From Oceanidesulfovibrio indonesiensis (GTDB taxonomy: Bacteria; Desulfobacterota; Desulfovibrionia; Desulfovibrionales; Desulfovibrionaceae), in NCBI RefSeq assembly GCF_007625075.1, contig NZ_QMIE01000008.1:114877-178876 (forward strand): DNA of 64,000 nucleotides, written 5' to 3'. The notes under the pieces were generated by a model. It saw only the letters and a program-made list of their open reading frames with translations. It ran no database searches and was not told the DNA's origin. The translations under genes were made by a program, and so were the position numbers. Below, one piece after another: positions 33,206-42,930 of this stretch. Numbering within the stretch: position 1 is the stretch's first letter; the number at the start of each line of letters is the position of its first letter.

Positions 33206-34423
33206 ATGAGCGAGTACATCGACGGCCAATCCAGCCGCTCCGAATCCGTGGGCATTGTGGAGCGCAAATTCTTCACCCTGCCGGAGGGGGCTGGTCCTTT
33301 CGTCCTGGAGGGCGGGGCGAACCTCTCCCCGGTGACCCTCGCCTACGAGACGTATGGCGAACTCTCCCCGGCGCGGGACAACGCCGTGCTCATCTGCCAC
33401 GCCCTCACCGGCGATGCGCACGTAGCCGGCTACTATTCCGATAAAGACCCCAAGCCCGGCTGGTGGGACCTCATGGTCGGCCCGGGCAAACCCATCGACA
33501 CATCCCGCTATTTCGTCATCTGCTCCAACGTGCTGGGCGGCTGTACCGGCTCCACCGGGCCGAGCTCAATCAACCCGGCCACGGGAAGACCCTACGGTCT
33601 GGAGTTCCCGGTGGTCACCATTGGCGATATGGTGCGCGCGCAGAGGCTTCTCGTTGAGCACCTGGGCGTCGAGCGCCTGCTCGCCGCCGTGGGCGGCTCC
33701 ATGGGCGGCATGCAGGTGCTGGAGTGGACGGTGCGTTACCCGGACAGGATCGCGGCGGCAGTCCCGCTGGCCACCACGCCACGGCACACCGCGCTGAACA
33801 TCGCTTTCCACGAGGTGGCGCGCCAGTGCATCATGGCGGACGTGAACTGGAACCGCGGCGCCTACTACGACGGCGAGAAACCCTCCACCGGCCTGGCCGT
33901 GGCGCGAATGATAGGCCACGTGACCTACCTTTCGGACGAGGCCATGCGCCGCAAGTTCGGCCGCCGGTTGTACGAGAAGGAAGCCTTCTCTTTCGGCTTC
34001 GATCTGGAATTTCCGGACTTCCAGGTGGAGAGCTACCTGCGCTATCAGGGCAGCAAGTTCGTGGAGCGGTTCGACGCCAACTCCTTCATCTACATCACCA
34101 AGGCCGCGGACTACTTCGACCTCGCCCAGCAGCACGGCGGCGGGTCGCTCACCGAGGCCATGTCCAGGTCCACCTGCCGGTTCCTCGTGGTCTCCTTCTC
34201 GTCGGACTGGCTCTACCCCACCTCGCGCTCCCGGCTGCTGGTGCAGGCCATGAAGAAGGCCGGGCTGGAGGTGAGCTTCGCCGAGGTGGAGGCGGAATTC
34301 GGGCACGACGCGTTCCTGCTGCGCAACGAGCGACTGTTCGAGCTCGTGGAAAGTTTTCTGGAGCACGCCCTCGCCGCGGAGCGCAAACGCACGGAGACCG
34401 CACCCAGGGAGGTATGGGGCTAA
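33206..34423 (+). CDS. metX: Homoserine O-acetyltransferase MetX
   Basis: A 405-residue alpha/beta hydrolase that acylates L-homoserine in methionine synthesis. Family marks are CHALTGDAH, NVLGGCTGSTGPSSINP, nucleophile Ser165 in GGSMGGMQ, Asp in SSDWLYP and His in FGHDAFLL. The acyl donor (acetyl- or succinyl-CoA) cannot be fixed from the sequence alone. The gene stops immediately before metW with no spacer (TAA then ATG). Confidence 0.95.
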   Translation: MSEYIDGQSSRSESVGIVERKFFTLPEGAGPFVLEGGANLSPVTLAYETYGELSPARDNAVLICHALTGDAHVAGYYSDKDPKPGWWDLMVGPGKPIDTSRYFVICSNVLGGCTGSTGPSSINPATGRPYGLEFPVVTIGDMVRAQRLLVEHLGVERLLAAVGGSMGGMQVLEWTVRYPDRIAAAVPLATTPRHTALNIAFHEVARQCIMADVNWNRGAYYDGEKPSTGLAVARMIGHVTYLSDEAMRRKFGRRLYEKEAFSFGFDLEFPDFQVESYLRYQGSKFVERFDANSFIYITKAADYFDLAQQHGGGSLTEAMSRSTCRFLVVSFSSDWLYPTSRSRLLVQAMKKAGLEVSFAEVEAEFGHDAFLLRNERLFELVESFLEHALAAERKRTETAPREVWG

Positions 34424-35026
34424 ATGCGTTTCGATCTGCAGGTCATCGCCTCCTGGGTGCCGGCAGGCAGCAAGGTGCTGGACCTGGGCTGCGGCACGGG
34501 CTCGCTTCTGGAGCACCTGGTTCGTGAGAAGCACGTCACCGGACGGGGCATCGAGATGGACGAGGCCAAGGTTGCCAAGGCCATCGGCCGCGGCCTCAGC
34601 GTGGTCCAGGGCGACCTCGTGGCCGAAGTCATGGACTATCCGAGCGGTTTCTTCGACGTGGTCATTCTCAGCCAGACCCTGCAGCAGGTCTATTACCCGG
34701 AGCAGGTCATCCGCGAGATGCTGCGGGTGGGCACGCGCTGCATAGTCAGCTTTCCGAACTTCAGCCACTGGCGCATCCGTTCGCAGATACTGTTCACGGG
34801 CCGTGCGCCGGTCACGCGGGAGCTGCCGCACGAGTGGCACGACACGCCAAACATTCGTGTGCTCACGCTCAAGGATTTCCGGCGGTTCTGCCAGGAGATG
34901 GGCTTCGTCATCGAAAAGCAGGTGGCCCTGGATACGGACTACCGCCAGGAGCACGGCCACGCGCTGCGTCTGTTTGCCAACTGGCGCGCGCTCTACGGGA
35001 TATTTTTGCTGGGGAAAGGGCAATAG
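34424..35026 (+). CDS. metW: Methionine biosynthesis protein MetW
   Basis: A 200-residue SAM-binding-fold protein: VLDLGCGTGSLLEHL is motif I, and LSQTLQQVYYPEQVIREMLRVG and SFPNFSHWRIRSQI are MetW signatures. MetW partners MetX and is needed for its activity in several proteobacteria. It is cotranscribed with metX at zero distance. Confidence 0.94.
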   Translation: MRFDLQVIASWVPAGSKVLDLGCGTGSLLEHLVREKHVTGRGIEMDEAKVAKAIGRGLSVVQGDLVAEVMDYPSGFFDVVILSQTLQQVYYPEQVIREMLRVGTRCIVSFPNFSHWRIRSQILFTGRAPVTRELPHEWHDTPNIRVLTLKDFRRFCQEMGFVIEKQVALDTDYRQEHGHALRLFANWRALYGIFLLGKGQ

Positions 35027-35304
35027 TGTAATCGCTTTCCTGCCACTCGTAACATTTCTCCATCATCGACACGGCTTCGTAACATCCCGTGATCGCCGAG
35101 AAATAATGCCAGGTCGTAACCACCTTGCCTCATTTGCAAATCTCAGCTAAAGCTTGACGGTTGGGCAAAGTCCGGCCTTCCCCGGCATGTTTTTATTGCA
35201 TTCTTCCGGGACGGAGGACGGGCGCGCCGATCTGAACTGCTCAGCTTCCGCGGGGGATAGTGAAGCGCTCCGCGGTCAAACCAATACCTCACGGAGGATT
35301 GTCG

Positions 35305-36855
35305 ATGAAACGACTGATCGTCGCCGTGCTCGCCGCAGCGCTCGTCATGGCTGCCGGCATTGCGCACGCAAAAACCCTGAAGCTGGCGATGGACGCCGAC
35401 CCGGTTTCCATGGATCCCCATGTCCAGCTGTCCGGCGGCATGCTCCAGTACTCTCACATGGTGTTCGACCCGCTGATCCGCTGGACCAAGGAGATGGATT
35501 TCGAGCCGCGCCTGGCCGAGAAATGGGAGCGCCTCGATGACCTGACCGTGCGCTTCCACCTGCGCAAAGGCGTCAAGTTTCATTCCGGCAACGAGTTCAC
35601 GGCAAAAGACGTGGCCTGGACCCTGGATCGCCTGAAGAAAAGCCAGGACTTCAAGGGTCTGTTCGAGCCTTTTGCCGAACCCAAGATCGTGGACGAATAC
35701 ACCATCGACATCGTGACCAAGGAGCCCTATCCGCTGCTCCTGAACATGGCCACTTACATCTTCCCCATGGACAGCGAATTCTACACCGGCACGGATGACA
35801 GCGGCCAGCCCAAGGACGCCATCGTGAAGACCGGTCCCTCGTTCGCCAACGTCAACGAGTCCGGCACCGGCAAGTTCATCGTCGCCTCGCGCGAACAGGG
35901 CGTGCGGACCGTGTTCAAGGTGTTCGCAGACTACTGGGACACTGAGTCTCCGGGCAACGTGTCCGAGATCGTGCTGACTCCCATCAAGGAAAACGCCACC
36001 CGCGTGGCCGCGCTGCTCTCCGGCGACGTGGACTTCATCATGCCCGTGCCTCCCCAGGACCTGGACCGTCTGCGCGGCAGCGACAAGGTGAAACTCGTGA
36101 CCATGACCGGCTCGCGCATCATTACTTTCCAGCTCAACCAGAACCGCCGCGAAGAGTTCAAGGATCCCAAAGTCCGCGAGGCCATCGTGTACGCCACGAA
36201 CAACCCCGGCATCGTGGAAAAGATCATGAAGGGCTTCGCCACTGTGGCCGGCCAGCAGAGCCCCGAGGGCTACCTGGGCTACAACGAAGCGTTGACCCCC
36301 CGCTTCGATCTGGACAAGGCCAAGCAGCTGATGGCCGAGTCCAACTACCCGGACGGCTTCACCGTGAGCATGATCGCGCCGAACAACCGCTACGTGAACG
36401 ACGAAAAAATCGCCGAGGCGTTCGTCTCCATGATGGCCAAGATCGGCATCAAGGTTGACCTGAAGACCATGCCCAAGGCGCAGTACTGGGATCAGTTCGA
36501 CGATCAGGTCGCCGACATCCAGATGATCGGCTGGCACGCCGACACCGAGGACACAGCGAACTTCTTCGAGTTCCTGCTGATGTGCCCCAACAAGGAAACC
36601 GGCTACGGCCAGTATAACTCCGGCAACTACTGCAACCCCGAGGTCGACGAGATCATCCTCGCGTCCCAGTCTGAGACGGACACTGCAAAGCGCGCGGAGA
36701 TGCTTCAGAAGGCCGAGAAGATCGTCTACGACGATGCTGCCTACGTGCCTCTGCACTGGCAGGACCTCTCCTGGGCCGGCAAGCCGAACCTGCAGATCGA
36801 GCCCATCGTGAACGTCATGGACTTCCCCTACTTCGGAGACCTCGTCGTCGAGTAG
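35305..36855 (+). CDS. dppA: Dipeptide/oligopeptide ABC transporter, substrate-binding protein
   Basis: A 516-residue family 5 solute-binding protein. The signal peptide (MKRLIVAVLAAALVMAAGIAHA) precedes KTLKLAMDADPVSMDPHVQLSGGM, a typical N-lobe start, and the family pattern PRLAEKWERLDDLTVRFHLRKGVKFHSG. It captures peptides or related solutes in the periplasm for the permease encoded downstream. The start is ATG 35305 with GGAGG seven bases upstream. Substrate specificity cannot be told from sequence. Confidence 0.93.
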   Translation: MKRLIVAVLAAALVMAAGIAHAKTLKLAMDADPVSMDPHVQLSGGMLQYSHMVFDPLIRWTKEMDFEPRLAEKWERLDDLTVRFHLRKGVKFHSGNEFTAKDVAWTLDRLKKSQDFKGLFEPFAEPKIVDEYTIDIVTKEPYPLLLNMATYIFPMDSEFYTGTDDSGQPKDAIVKTGPSFANVNESGTGKFIVASREQGVRTVFKVFADYWDTESPGNVSEIVLTPIKENATRVAALLSGDVDFIMPVPPQDLDRLRGSDKVKLVTMTGSRIITFQLNQNRREEFKDPKVREAIVYATNNPGIVEKIMKGFATVAGQQSPEGYLGYNEALTPRFDLDKAKQLMAESNYPDGFTVSMIAPNNRYVNDEKIAEAFVSMMAKIGIKVDLKTMPKAQYWDQFDDQVADIQMIGWHADTEDTANFFEFLLMCPNKETGYGQYNSGNYCNPEVDEIILASQSETDTAKRAEMLQKAEKIVYDDAAYVPLHWQDLSWAGKPNLQIEPIVNVMDFPYFGDLVVE

Positions 36856-36882
36856 CGTTCAGACGTCATTTACTGTAATGCC

Positions 36883-36920
36883 CCGGGGGACTCGTCAGGC
36901 GCGAGTCCCCCGGCTTGTTT
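36883..36920 (+). terminator. Hairpin/attenuator between dppA and dppB
   Basis: CCGGGGGACTCG (36883-36894) pairs perfectly with CGAGTCCCCCGG (36902-36913) around a 7-nt loop, followed by CTTGTTT. It lies 27 bases after dppA and 43 before dppB. Such structures usually keep the binding protein in excess over the permease by partial termination and mRNA protection. Confidence 0.8.
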
Positions 36921-36963
36921 AACCCGGATCAGCAAAACCCGCGCAAGGAACCGTCAGCCAGCC

Positions 36964-37941
36964 ATGTTCGCCTTCGCAGTCCGACGCATCCTCCAGGCCC
37001 TCATGGTCATGGTGGTCATCAGCCTCATCGGCTTCTCCATCAAATTCGCCATCGGCGACCCGGTGCGAGACCTGGTCGGCGTCTCCGTCTCGGTCGAGGA
37101 GCGCGAGGCCCTGCGTGACGAGCTCGGGCTCAACGACCCGTTCCTTGTCCAATGGGTCCGCTTCATCGGCAACGCCGCCCAGGGCGACGTGGGCCAGTCC
37201 TTCTTCTTCAAGAGGCCGGCCATGGATGTCATCATCTCCAAGGCTCCGGCCACCCTGGAGCTCGTGCTCGTCAGCTCCATCATCGTTGTCGTGTTTTCGG
37301 TGCCCATTGGAATTTTCTGCGCCGTGCGGCCCAACCACTGGCTGGCGCGCATCTTCATGACATTATCCATCGTCGGCGTGTCCATTCCGGTGTTTCTCAC
37401 CGCCATCCTGCTCATCTATGTATTTGCGGTGGAACTCCAGTGGCTGCCGTCGTATGGCCGGGGAGAGACAAGGCTGCTGTTCGGATTCTGGGAGTCCGGA
37501 CTCGTCACAAAGGACGGCCTGCTGCACATCATCCTGCCGTCCATCGCGCTGTCCTCCATCATGCTGCCGCTGTTTATCCGGCTCATCCGGGCGGAGATGA
37601 AGGAGGTGCTGGAGACCGAGTACATCAAGTTCGCGCGGGCCAAGGGCCTTTCGCCGCGGCGGGTGCTCTATCTGCATGCCTTCAAAAACACGCTGCTGCC
37701 GGTAATCACTGTTGGCGGCGTGCAGTTGGGCATCATGATCGCCTTCACCATCCTCACGGAAACGGTTTTCCAGTGGCAGGGCATGGGCTTCATGTTCCTG
37801 GAGGCGGTGGAGCGTTCGGACACCTCGCTGCTGGTGGCATATCTCGTTTTTGTCGGAGTCATCTTCGTGATCGTGAACACAGTGGTGGACCTGATTTACG
37901 GCCTCGTGAACCCCATGGTCCGCATATCGGGCAGGAAATAG
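36964..37941 (+). CDS. dppB: Peptide ABC transporter, permease DppB
   Basis: A 325-residue inner-membrane permease with about six helices. MFAFAVRRILQALMVMVVISLIGFSIKF is the typical DppB N-terminus. The cytoplasmic EAA-type loop YIKFARAKGLSPRRVLYLHAFKNTLLPVI contacts the ATPases. The next gene starts ten bases later. Confidence 0.94.
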   Translation: MFAFAVRRILQALMVMVVISLIGFSIKFAIGDPVRDLVGVSVSVEEREALRDELGLNDPFLVQWVRFIGNAAQGDVGQSFFFKRPAMDVIISKAPATLELVLVSSIIVVVFSVPIGIFCAVRPNHWLARIFMTLSIVGVSIPVFLTAILLIYVFAVELQWLPSYGRGETRLLFGFWESGLVTKDGLLHIILPSIALSSIMLPLFIRLIRAEMKEVLETEYIKFARAKGLSPRRVLYLHAFKNTLLPVITVGGVQLGIMIAFTILTETVFQWQGMGFMFLEAVERSDTSLLVAYLVFVGVIFVIVNTVVDLIYGLVNPMVRISGRK

Positions 37942-37950
37942 GAGCGCATT

Positions 37951-38868
37951 GTGGAATTTCTGCGCCGATTCAAGGACTCGTATTTCCTGTACTCTTTCCT
38001 GCGGGACCCTGTGGCCATAGGGTCGTTCGCAATATTCCTCTTCCTGGCCGTAGCCGGGTTCTCCGCGCCATTCACCGCGCCTCATGATCCCTACGACACG
38101 GCGACCATCGATGTCATGGACTCGGAGTTGCCGCCATCGTGGATGGACGAAGGAGAATCCCGGTTCCTCCTGGGCACTGACGACCAGGGCCGGGACATGC
38201 TCTCCACCATCCTGTACGGCACGCGCGTTTCGTTGATCATCGGCCTGGGAGCGGTGGCGGTGCAGGCGTTTCTGGGAATACTCGTGGGGCTCGTGGCCGG
38301 CTACTCCGGCGGGCGGGTGGACTCGTTCCTCATGCGCATAGCCGACGTCCAGCTCTCGTTCTCCACATACATGGTGGCCATATTCTTCGGTGCCATCTTT
38401 CAGGCCGTGTTCGGCGTGGGCCGGTATGCGGACATCGCCGTGCCGTTCCTCATCTTCGTCATCGGCCTGGCCGAGTGGCCGCAGTATGCGCGCACGGTGC
38501 GGGCCTCCGTGCTGGGCGAGAAGAAAAAGGAATACGTGGAGGCGGCCCGGGTCATCGGCCTGCCGGCCAGGCGCATCGTGGGCCGGCACATCCTGCCCAA
38601 CACGCTCACGCCCGTGCTCGTCATCTCGACCGTGCAGGTGGCCAACGCCATCATGTCCGAGGCGGCTCTGTCCTTCATAGGCCTGGGCATGCCTGCCACC
38701 AAGCCGTCCCTCGGATCATTGATAAAGGCCGGATTCGAATACATCTTCTCCGGCTCCTGGTGGATTACACTGTTCCCCGGCATCGTCCTCGTCGCCCTTA
38801 TCCTGGCCATCAACCTGCTTGGCGACTGGCTGCGCGATTTCCTCAACCCCAAGCTGTACAAGGGATGA
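37951..38868 (+). CDS. dppC: Peptide ABC transporter, permease DppC
   Basis: A 305-residue permease starting at GTG 37951 with AGGAG upstream. DDQGRDMLSTILYGTRVSLIIGL is the DppC signature, and EYVEAARVIGLPARRIVGRHILPNTLTPVLV is the EAA loop. It pairs with DppB to form the channel. Confidence 0.94.
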   Translation: MEFLRRFKDSYFLYSFLRDPVAIGSFAIFLFLAVAGFSAPFTAPHDPYDTATIDVMDSELPPSWMDEGESRFLLGTDDQGRDMLSTILYGTRVSLIIGLGAVAVQAFLGILVGLVAGYSGGRVDSFLMRIADVQLSFSTYMVAIFFGAIFQAVFGVGRYADIAVPFLIFVIGLAEWPQYARTVRASVLGEKKKEYVEAARVIGLPARRIVGRHILPNTLTPVLVISTVQVANAIMSEAALSFIGLGMPATKPSLGSLIKAGFEYIFSGSWWITLFPGIVLVALILAINLLGDWLRDFLNPKLYKG

Positions 38869-38875
38869 TCGTACC

Positions 38876-39919
38876 GTGACCGCAGCGACGAAGAACGTTC
38901 CCCTGCTCGAGGTCAAGGACCTCACCGTGAGTTTCGCCTTCCGCGGCCTCGGATTCGACGCCGTGCGCGATGTCTCCTTCTCCATGGAACCGGGCGATCG
39001 CCTGGGTCTCGTAGGCGAGTCAGGCGCTGGCAAATCCGTCACCGGCTTTTCCATCATCAACCTGATCTCCAAGCCGGGCTTCATCAAGAAGGGCCAGGTG
39101 CTCTTCGAGGGCCGCGACCTGACGAAGCTGTCCGACTCCGCCATGCGCGACATCCGGGGCAACCGCATTTCCATGATTTTCCAGGACCCGATGATGACGC
39201 TCAACCCGGTGCTGACCATCGGCACCCAGATGGTGGAGACCCTCCAGGCGCACCGCAACATTTCCAGAAAGGACGCCGAGGCCATCGCCCTGGAAAAGCT
39301 CCGGCAGGTCTACATACCTTCTCCGGAAAAGCGGCTGGACCAGTACCCCCATGAATTTTCAGGCGGGATGCGGCAGCGCATCGTCATCGCCATCGCGCTG
39401 TTGTCCGATCCGGCGCTGATCATCGCGGACGAGCCCACCACGGCCCTGGACGTGACCATCCAGGCCGAGATAATGGAACTGCTGCTCGACCTCTGCGAAA
39501 GGTTCCACATGGGCCTCATTCTCATCACGCATGACCTCGCCGTGGTCAGCCAGGTCACCAAGCGCATCGCCGTGATGTACGCCGGCAGCATCGTGGAGAC
39601 GGGCGACACAGAACGCATCGTGAACGCTCCGGCGCATCCGTACACCAAGGGCCTGCTCGCCGCGCTGCCCGGCGTGGGCGGAACCAGGCGCTCCCGTCTC
39701 GTGCAGATTCCAGGGCTCATGCCGAGCATCAAGAACATGCCATCCGGCTGCACTTTCCACCCCCGATGCGGTGAGTGCACCGAAGTGTGCGGCAGCGCAG
39801 TGCCGTTGCTTGCGCCCGCGCCGCACGGCGGATTCTTCGCCTGCCACCTGGAGCACTCCTGCAGGGATCCCAGGCCTGGTGAGCGCGAGCTCATGCGCGA
39901 GCGAGGAGAACCCGCATGA
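38876..39919 (+). CDS. dppD: Peptide ABC transporter, ATPase DppD
   Basis: A 347-residue ATPase: Walker A GESGAGKS, signature FSGGMRQR, Walker B LIIADEPTTALD, H-loop ITHD. The C-terminal oligopeptide/dipeptide extension has the Cys pattern CTFHPRCGECTEVC, which binds an iron-sulfur cluster in related DppD proteins. I choose GTG 38876, seven bases after the dppC stop, since the earlier in-frame ATG lies deep within dppC. Confidence 0.93.
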   Translation: MTAATKNVPLLEVKDLTVSFAFRGLGFDAVRDVSFSMEPGDRLGLVGESGAGKSVTGFSIINLISKPGFIKKGQVLFEGRDLTKLSDSAMRDIRGNRISMIFQDPMMTLNPVLTIGTQMVETLQAHRNISRKDAEAIALEKLRQVYIPSPEKRLDQYPHEFSGGMRQRIVIAIALLSDPALIIADEPTTALDVTIQAEIMELLLDLCERFHMGLILITHDLAVVSQVTKRIAVMYAGSIVETGDTERIVNAPAHPYTKGLLAALPGVGGTRRSRLVQIPGLMPSIKNMPSGCTFHPRCGECTEVCGSAVPLLAPAPHGGFFACHLEHSCRDPRPGERELMRERGEPA

Positions 39920-40950
39920 GCACGCCCATCGTCAGCCTGAAAAACGTCTGCAAACGCTTCGATATCTCGGGCGGCCTGCTCGACCAGATCACCTTCGAAC
40001 AGGGCAAACTTACCCGCACGCGCACCGAGGTCAAAGCGGTCAACAACGTCTCCTTCGACATCCAGGAGGGCGAGACCCTTTCCGTTGTAGGCGAGTCCGG
40101 GTGCGGCAAGTCCACCCTGGCGCGCACGGTCATCGGCTTGTATCCGCCATCCGAAGGAGAAATCCGCTATCGTGGCGAGCGAATCGACAATCTTTCGCCG
40201 TCCAGGATGCTGCCGTACCGTACACGCATGCAGATGGTCTTCCAGGATCCGTACGCCTCGCTGAACCCGCGCATGAAGGTGAAGGAAATCCTCGAAGAAC
40301 CTGTCATCTTCCATGGTTCCAAGCTGGGGACAATCTCCCGCGGCGAGGTGGAGGAACGCGTGGCCGCCGTCATGGAGCAGGTCGGCATCGACCCGGCATG
40401 GGCCACGAACTACCCACACGAGTTCTCCGGCGGGCAGCGTCAGCGCATTTCGCTGGCTCGGGCTCTCGTGGTGGACCCGGAGTTCATCATTGCGGACGAA
40501 CCCATCTCCGCCCTTGACGTGTCCATCCAGGCGCAGATCCTCAATCTCATGCTCGATCTGCAGGAGGAGCGGGGCCTGACGTACCTGTTCATCAGCCACG
40601 ACCTTTCCGTTGTGGAGCACATTTCCACCCGCGTTGCCGTCATGTACCTGGGCACATTGTGCGAGTTGGCGCAGGCCGAAGCTATCTTCGAGCGTCCGCG
40701 GCATCCGTACACACGCGCGCTGCTTTCGGCCATTCCCACGCTGGGCGGCTCGCCGCGCGGCCATGTGAAGCTGGAAGGGGACGTGCCCACGCCCATTCAA
40801 CTTCCTTCCGGTTGCGTGTTCCACGGCCGCTGCCCGTATGCGAATTCTCGCTGCGTGGAGGAGGCCCCCCGCGCCATGGATCGCGACGGCGCGCTTGTCG
40901 CCTGCCACGGGGTGGAAGAGGGCCGCATCCCCGAGGGCTCGCCGCTGTAG
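39916..40950 (+). CDS. dppF: Peptide ABC transporter, ATPase DppF
   Basis: A 344-residue ATPase: Walker A GESGCGKS, signature FSGGQRQR, Walker B FIIADEPISALD, H-loop ISHD, and a C-terminal CVFHGRCPYANSRC element. It overlaps dppD by four bases (ATGA), ensuring a balanced ATPase pair. Confidence 0.94.
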   Translation: MSTPIVSLKNVCKRFDISGGLLDQITFEQGKLTRTRTEVKAVNNVSFDIQEGETLSVVGESGCGKSTLARTVIGLYPPSEGEIRYRGERIDNLSPSRMLPYRTRMQMVFQDPYASLNPRMKVKEILEEPVIFHGSKLGTISRGEVEERVAAVMEQVGIDPAWATNYPHEFSGGQRQRISLARALVVDPEFIIADEPISALDVSIQAQILNLMLDLQEERGLTYLFISHDLSVVEHISTRVAVMYLGTLCELAQAEAIFERPRHPYTRALLSAIPTLGGSPRGHVKLEGDVPTPIQLPSGCVFHGRCPYANSRCVEEAPRAMDRDGALVACHGVEEGRIPEGSPL

Positions 40951-40984
40951 CATCCGGCGCAGACGGCGAGAAGAGGACGTTGTC

Positions 40985-41995
40985 GTGTCGTCTTCCACAG
41001 AACAGCACCTTCCCATTGGCGTGGATTCTCCGTGGCTTGCTCCGCTGGCCGGCTACTCCGACCTGGCGTTCCGCCTGCTCTGCCGCGAACAGGGCGCGGC
41101 CGTGGCCTGCACCGAAATGGTCAGCGCCAAAGGGTTGGCCTACAGGAGCCCGGGCACGGCGCCGTTGCTGGAAACCTGTCCGCAGGACTCCCCGCTTGTG
41201 GTCCAGCTTTTCGGCGCTGAGGAGGAATTCCTGGTTCGCGGCGTGGCCGAGCTTTCCGGCAGAGGGTTTGCATGGTTCGATCTCAACGCCGGTTGCCCTG
41301 TGCCCAAGGTGGTCAAGACCGGTGCCGGAGCGGGTATGATCCGCACCGTGGAGGATCGCGCAAACCTCGCCGCCATCACCCGCGCCATGGTGCGCGAGGC
41401 AGGAGAAGGACGCGTGGGGGTGAAGTTTCGCATGGGCTTCCACGCCGCGGACGACACGGCAGTAGAGACGGCGCTGTTGCTGCAAGACGCCGGAGCTGCC
41501 TGGCTCACCATCCATCCGCGGTACGCCAGGCAGGGCTATGCCGGCGTGTCCCGCTGGGAGGTGACGCGCAAGGTGGTGGAATCCGTCTCAATACCGGTCA
41601 TAGCCAGCGGTGATCTGTTCAGCGCGGAAGATGCGCACCGCTGCGTCGCGGAAACCGGCGTATCCGGCGTGATGTTCGCCCGGGGGGCGCTGCGCGATCC
41701 GCTGGTCTTTGCAAAGTATCTGGGCAGAATGAATGAGGAACCTGACCGCAATGCGCTGGCCGCTCTGGTCCGCCGCCATGCAGAGTTGTGCCGTACCTAC
41801 GGGGATCAGCACCGCTCCCTGCTCAAGATGCGCACTTTTGTGCCGCGGTACGTAAAGAATCTGGAGGACGCCTCGAACTTGCGCAAACGGCTCATTGCAT
41901 GCAAGACTTGGTCGTGTATCGAGGAGGTAGCCGCCGCCATCGACGGCTCCGCCCCGGTCAAGACCGCCGGCGAACCGTCCGATCAGAAGGAATAA
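40985..41995 (+). CDS. dus: tRNA-dihydrouridine synthase
   Basis: A 336-residue flavoenzyme that reduces uridine to dihydrouridine in tRNA D-loops. The TIM barrel opens with LAPLAGYSDLAFRLLCREQGA; WFDLNAGCPVPKVVKTGAGAGM holds the catalytic Cys; IHPRYARQGYAG and FARGALRDPLVF bind FMN/tRNA. The start is GTG 40985 with AGAGG upstream. The subtype (DusA, B or C) is not assigned. It follows dppF by 34 bases. Confidence 0.93.
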   Translation: MSSSTEQHLPIGVDSPWLAPLAGYSDLAFRLLCREQGAAVACTEMVSAKGLAYRSPGTAPLLETCPQDSPLVVQLFGAEEEFLVRGVAELSGRGFAWFDLNAGCPVPKVVKTGAGAGMIRTVEDRANLAAITRAMVREAGEGRVGVKFRMGFHAADDTAVETALLLQDAGAAWLTIHPRYARQGYAGVSRWEVTRKVVESVSIPVIASGDLFSAEDAHRCVAETGVSGVMFARGALRDPLVFAKYLGRMNEEPDRNALAALVRRHAELCRTYGDQHRSLLKMRTFVPRYVKNLEDASNLRKRLIACKTWSCIEEVAAAIDGSAPVKTAGEPSDQKE

Positions 41996-42023
41996 TGCGA
42001 CGGGCCGTCGAACGACCGGGAAC

Positions 42024-42914
42024 ATGACAGCGAGCGTTACTGTGACTGAAGAAAACCAATCACGCATAGTGCGGGCCAGAACCGCCGGGTTCTGCATGGG
42101 GGTGGGCCTTGCGTTGCGAAAGCTGGACGCCGTGACCAGGGAAGGCCATGCGCCGCTGTTCACGCTTGGTCCCATCATCCACAACCCCCAGGTGCTGGAG
42201 AAGTACGAGTCCATGGGGGTAACGCAGCAGGACAACCCGGACGCCATACCGGCCAGCGCCACCGTGGTTATCCGGGCGCACGGCGTGCCGCGGCTGATTG
42301 AGGCCGGCCTGGCCGAACGGCAGATCGCCATCATCGATGCGACCTGCCCCAAGGTCAAAAAGGCGCAATTGCTCATTGCGGACCAGGCAGCGGCAGGTCG
42401 CCGGCTGCTGCTTTTCGGCGAGGAGGACCACCCCGAGGTCAAAGGGCTCGTGAGCTATGCGAGCGCAGGCGCGCACGTGTTCGATTCCATCGAGGCATTG
42501 GAATCGCTGCTCGACAACGAACTGGACGCCGGGGCTGATTATTTTCTTGCCGCGCAGACCACGCAGGACCGAGTCGAGTTCGAGGCCATCGTGGCGCTGC
42601 TCCGCAGTCGGTTGGACCCGGATCTGCCCGTGTTCGAGACCATATGCGACGCGACGCGCCAGCGGCAGGACGAGGCCCTCTCCATAGCGCGCGAAGTGGA
42701 TGCGATGGTCGTGGTGGGCGGCTACACCAGCGGGAACACGCGCCGCCTCGTGGACGTGGCCAAGGGACGCGGCATCCCCTGCCAGCATGTGGAAACCGCG
42801 GACGAACTGGATATGGACGCTCTGGCGGACAAGCGCCGAATCGGCTTGACAGCCGGAGCCTCCACGCCGAAAGAAATAATTGACGCTGTGGAAGAAAGGC
42901 TCCGAACCTTGTAG
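42024..42914 (+). CDS. ispH: 4-Hydroxy-3-methylbut-2-enyl diphosphate reductase
   Basis: A 296-residue [4Fe-4S] enzyme, last step of the MEP isoprenoid pathway. The three cluster cysteines are in TAGFCMGV, DATCPKV and ETICDATRQRQ. HNPQVLEKYESMGV, RAHGVP and the closing TAGASTP are conserved substrate-binding parts. It may start at ATG 42024 or slightly downstream. Confidence 0.95.
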   Translation: MTASVTVTEENQSRIVRARTAGFCMGVGLALRKLDAVTREGHAPLFTLGPIIHNPQVLEKYESMGVTQQDNPDAIPASATVVIRAHGVPRLIEAGLAERQIAIIDATCPKVKKAQLLIADQAAAGRRLLLFGEEDHPEVKGLVSYASAGAHVFDSIEALESLLDNELDAGADYFLAAQTTQDRVEFEAIVALLRSRLDPDLPVFETICDATRQRQDEALSIAREVDAMVVVGGYTSGNTRRLVDVAKGRGIPCQHVETADELDMDALADKRRIGLTAGASTPKEIIDAVEERLRTL

Positions 42915-42930
42915 CGCACCGGGAGGCCCC

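Noticed and set aside
35160..35200. Terminator after metW
   Set aside because: A CCGG/CCGG pairing of only four bases precedes TTTTT; the stem is too short to support a call.
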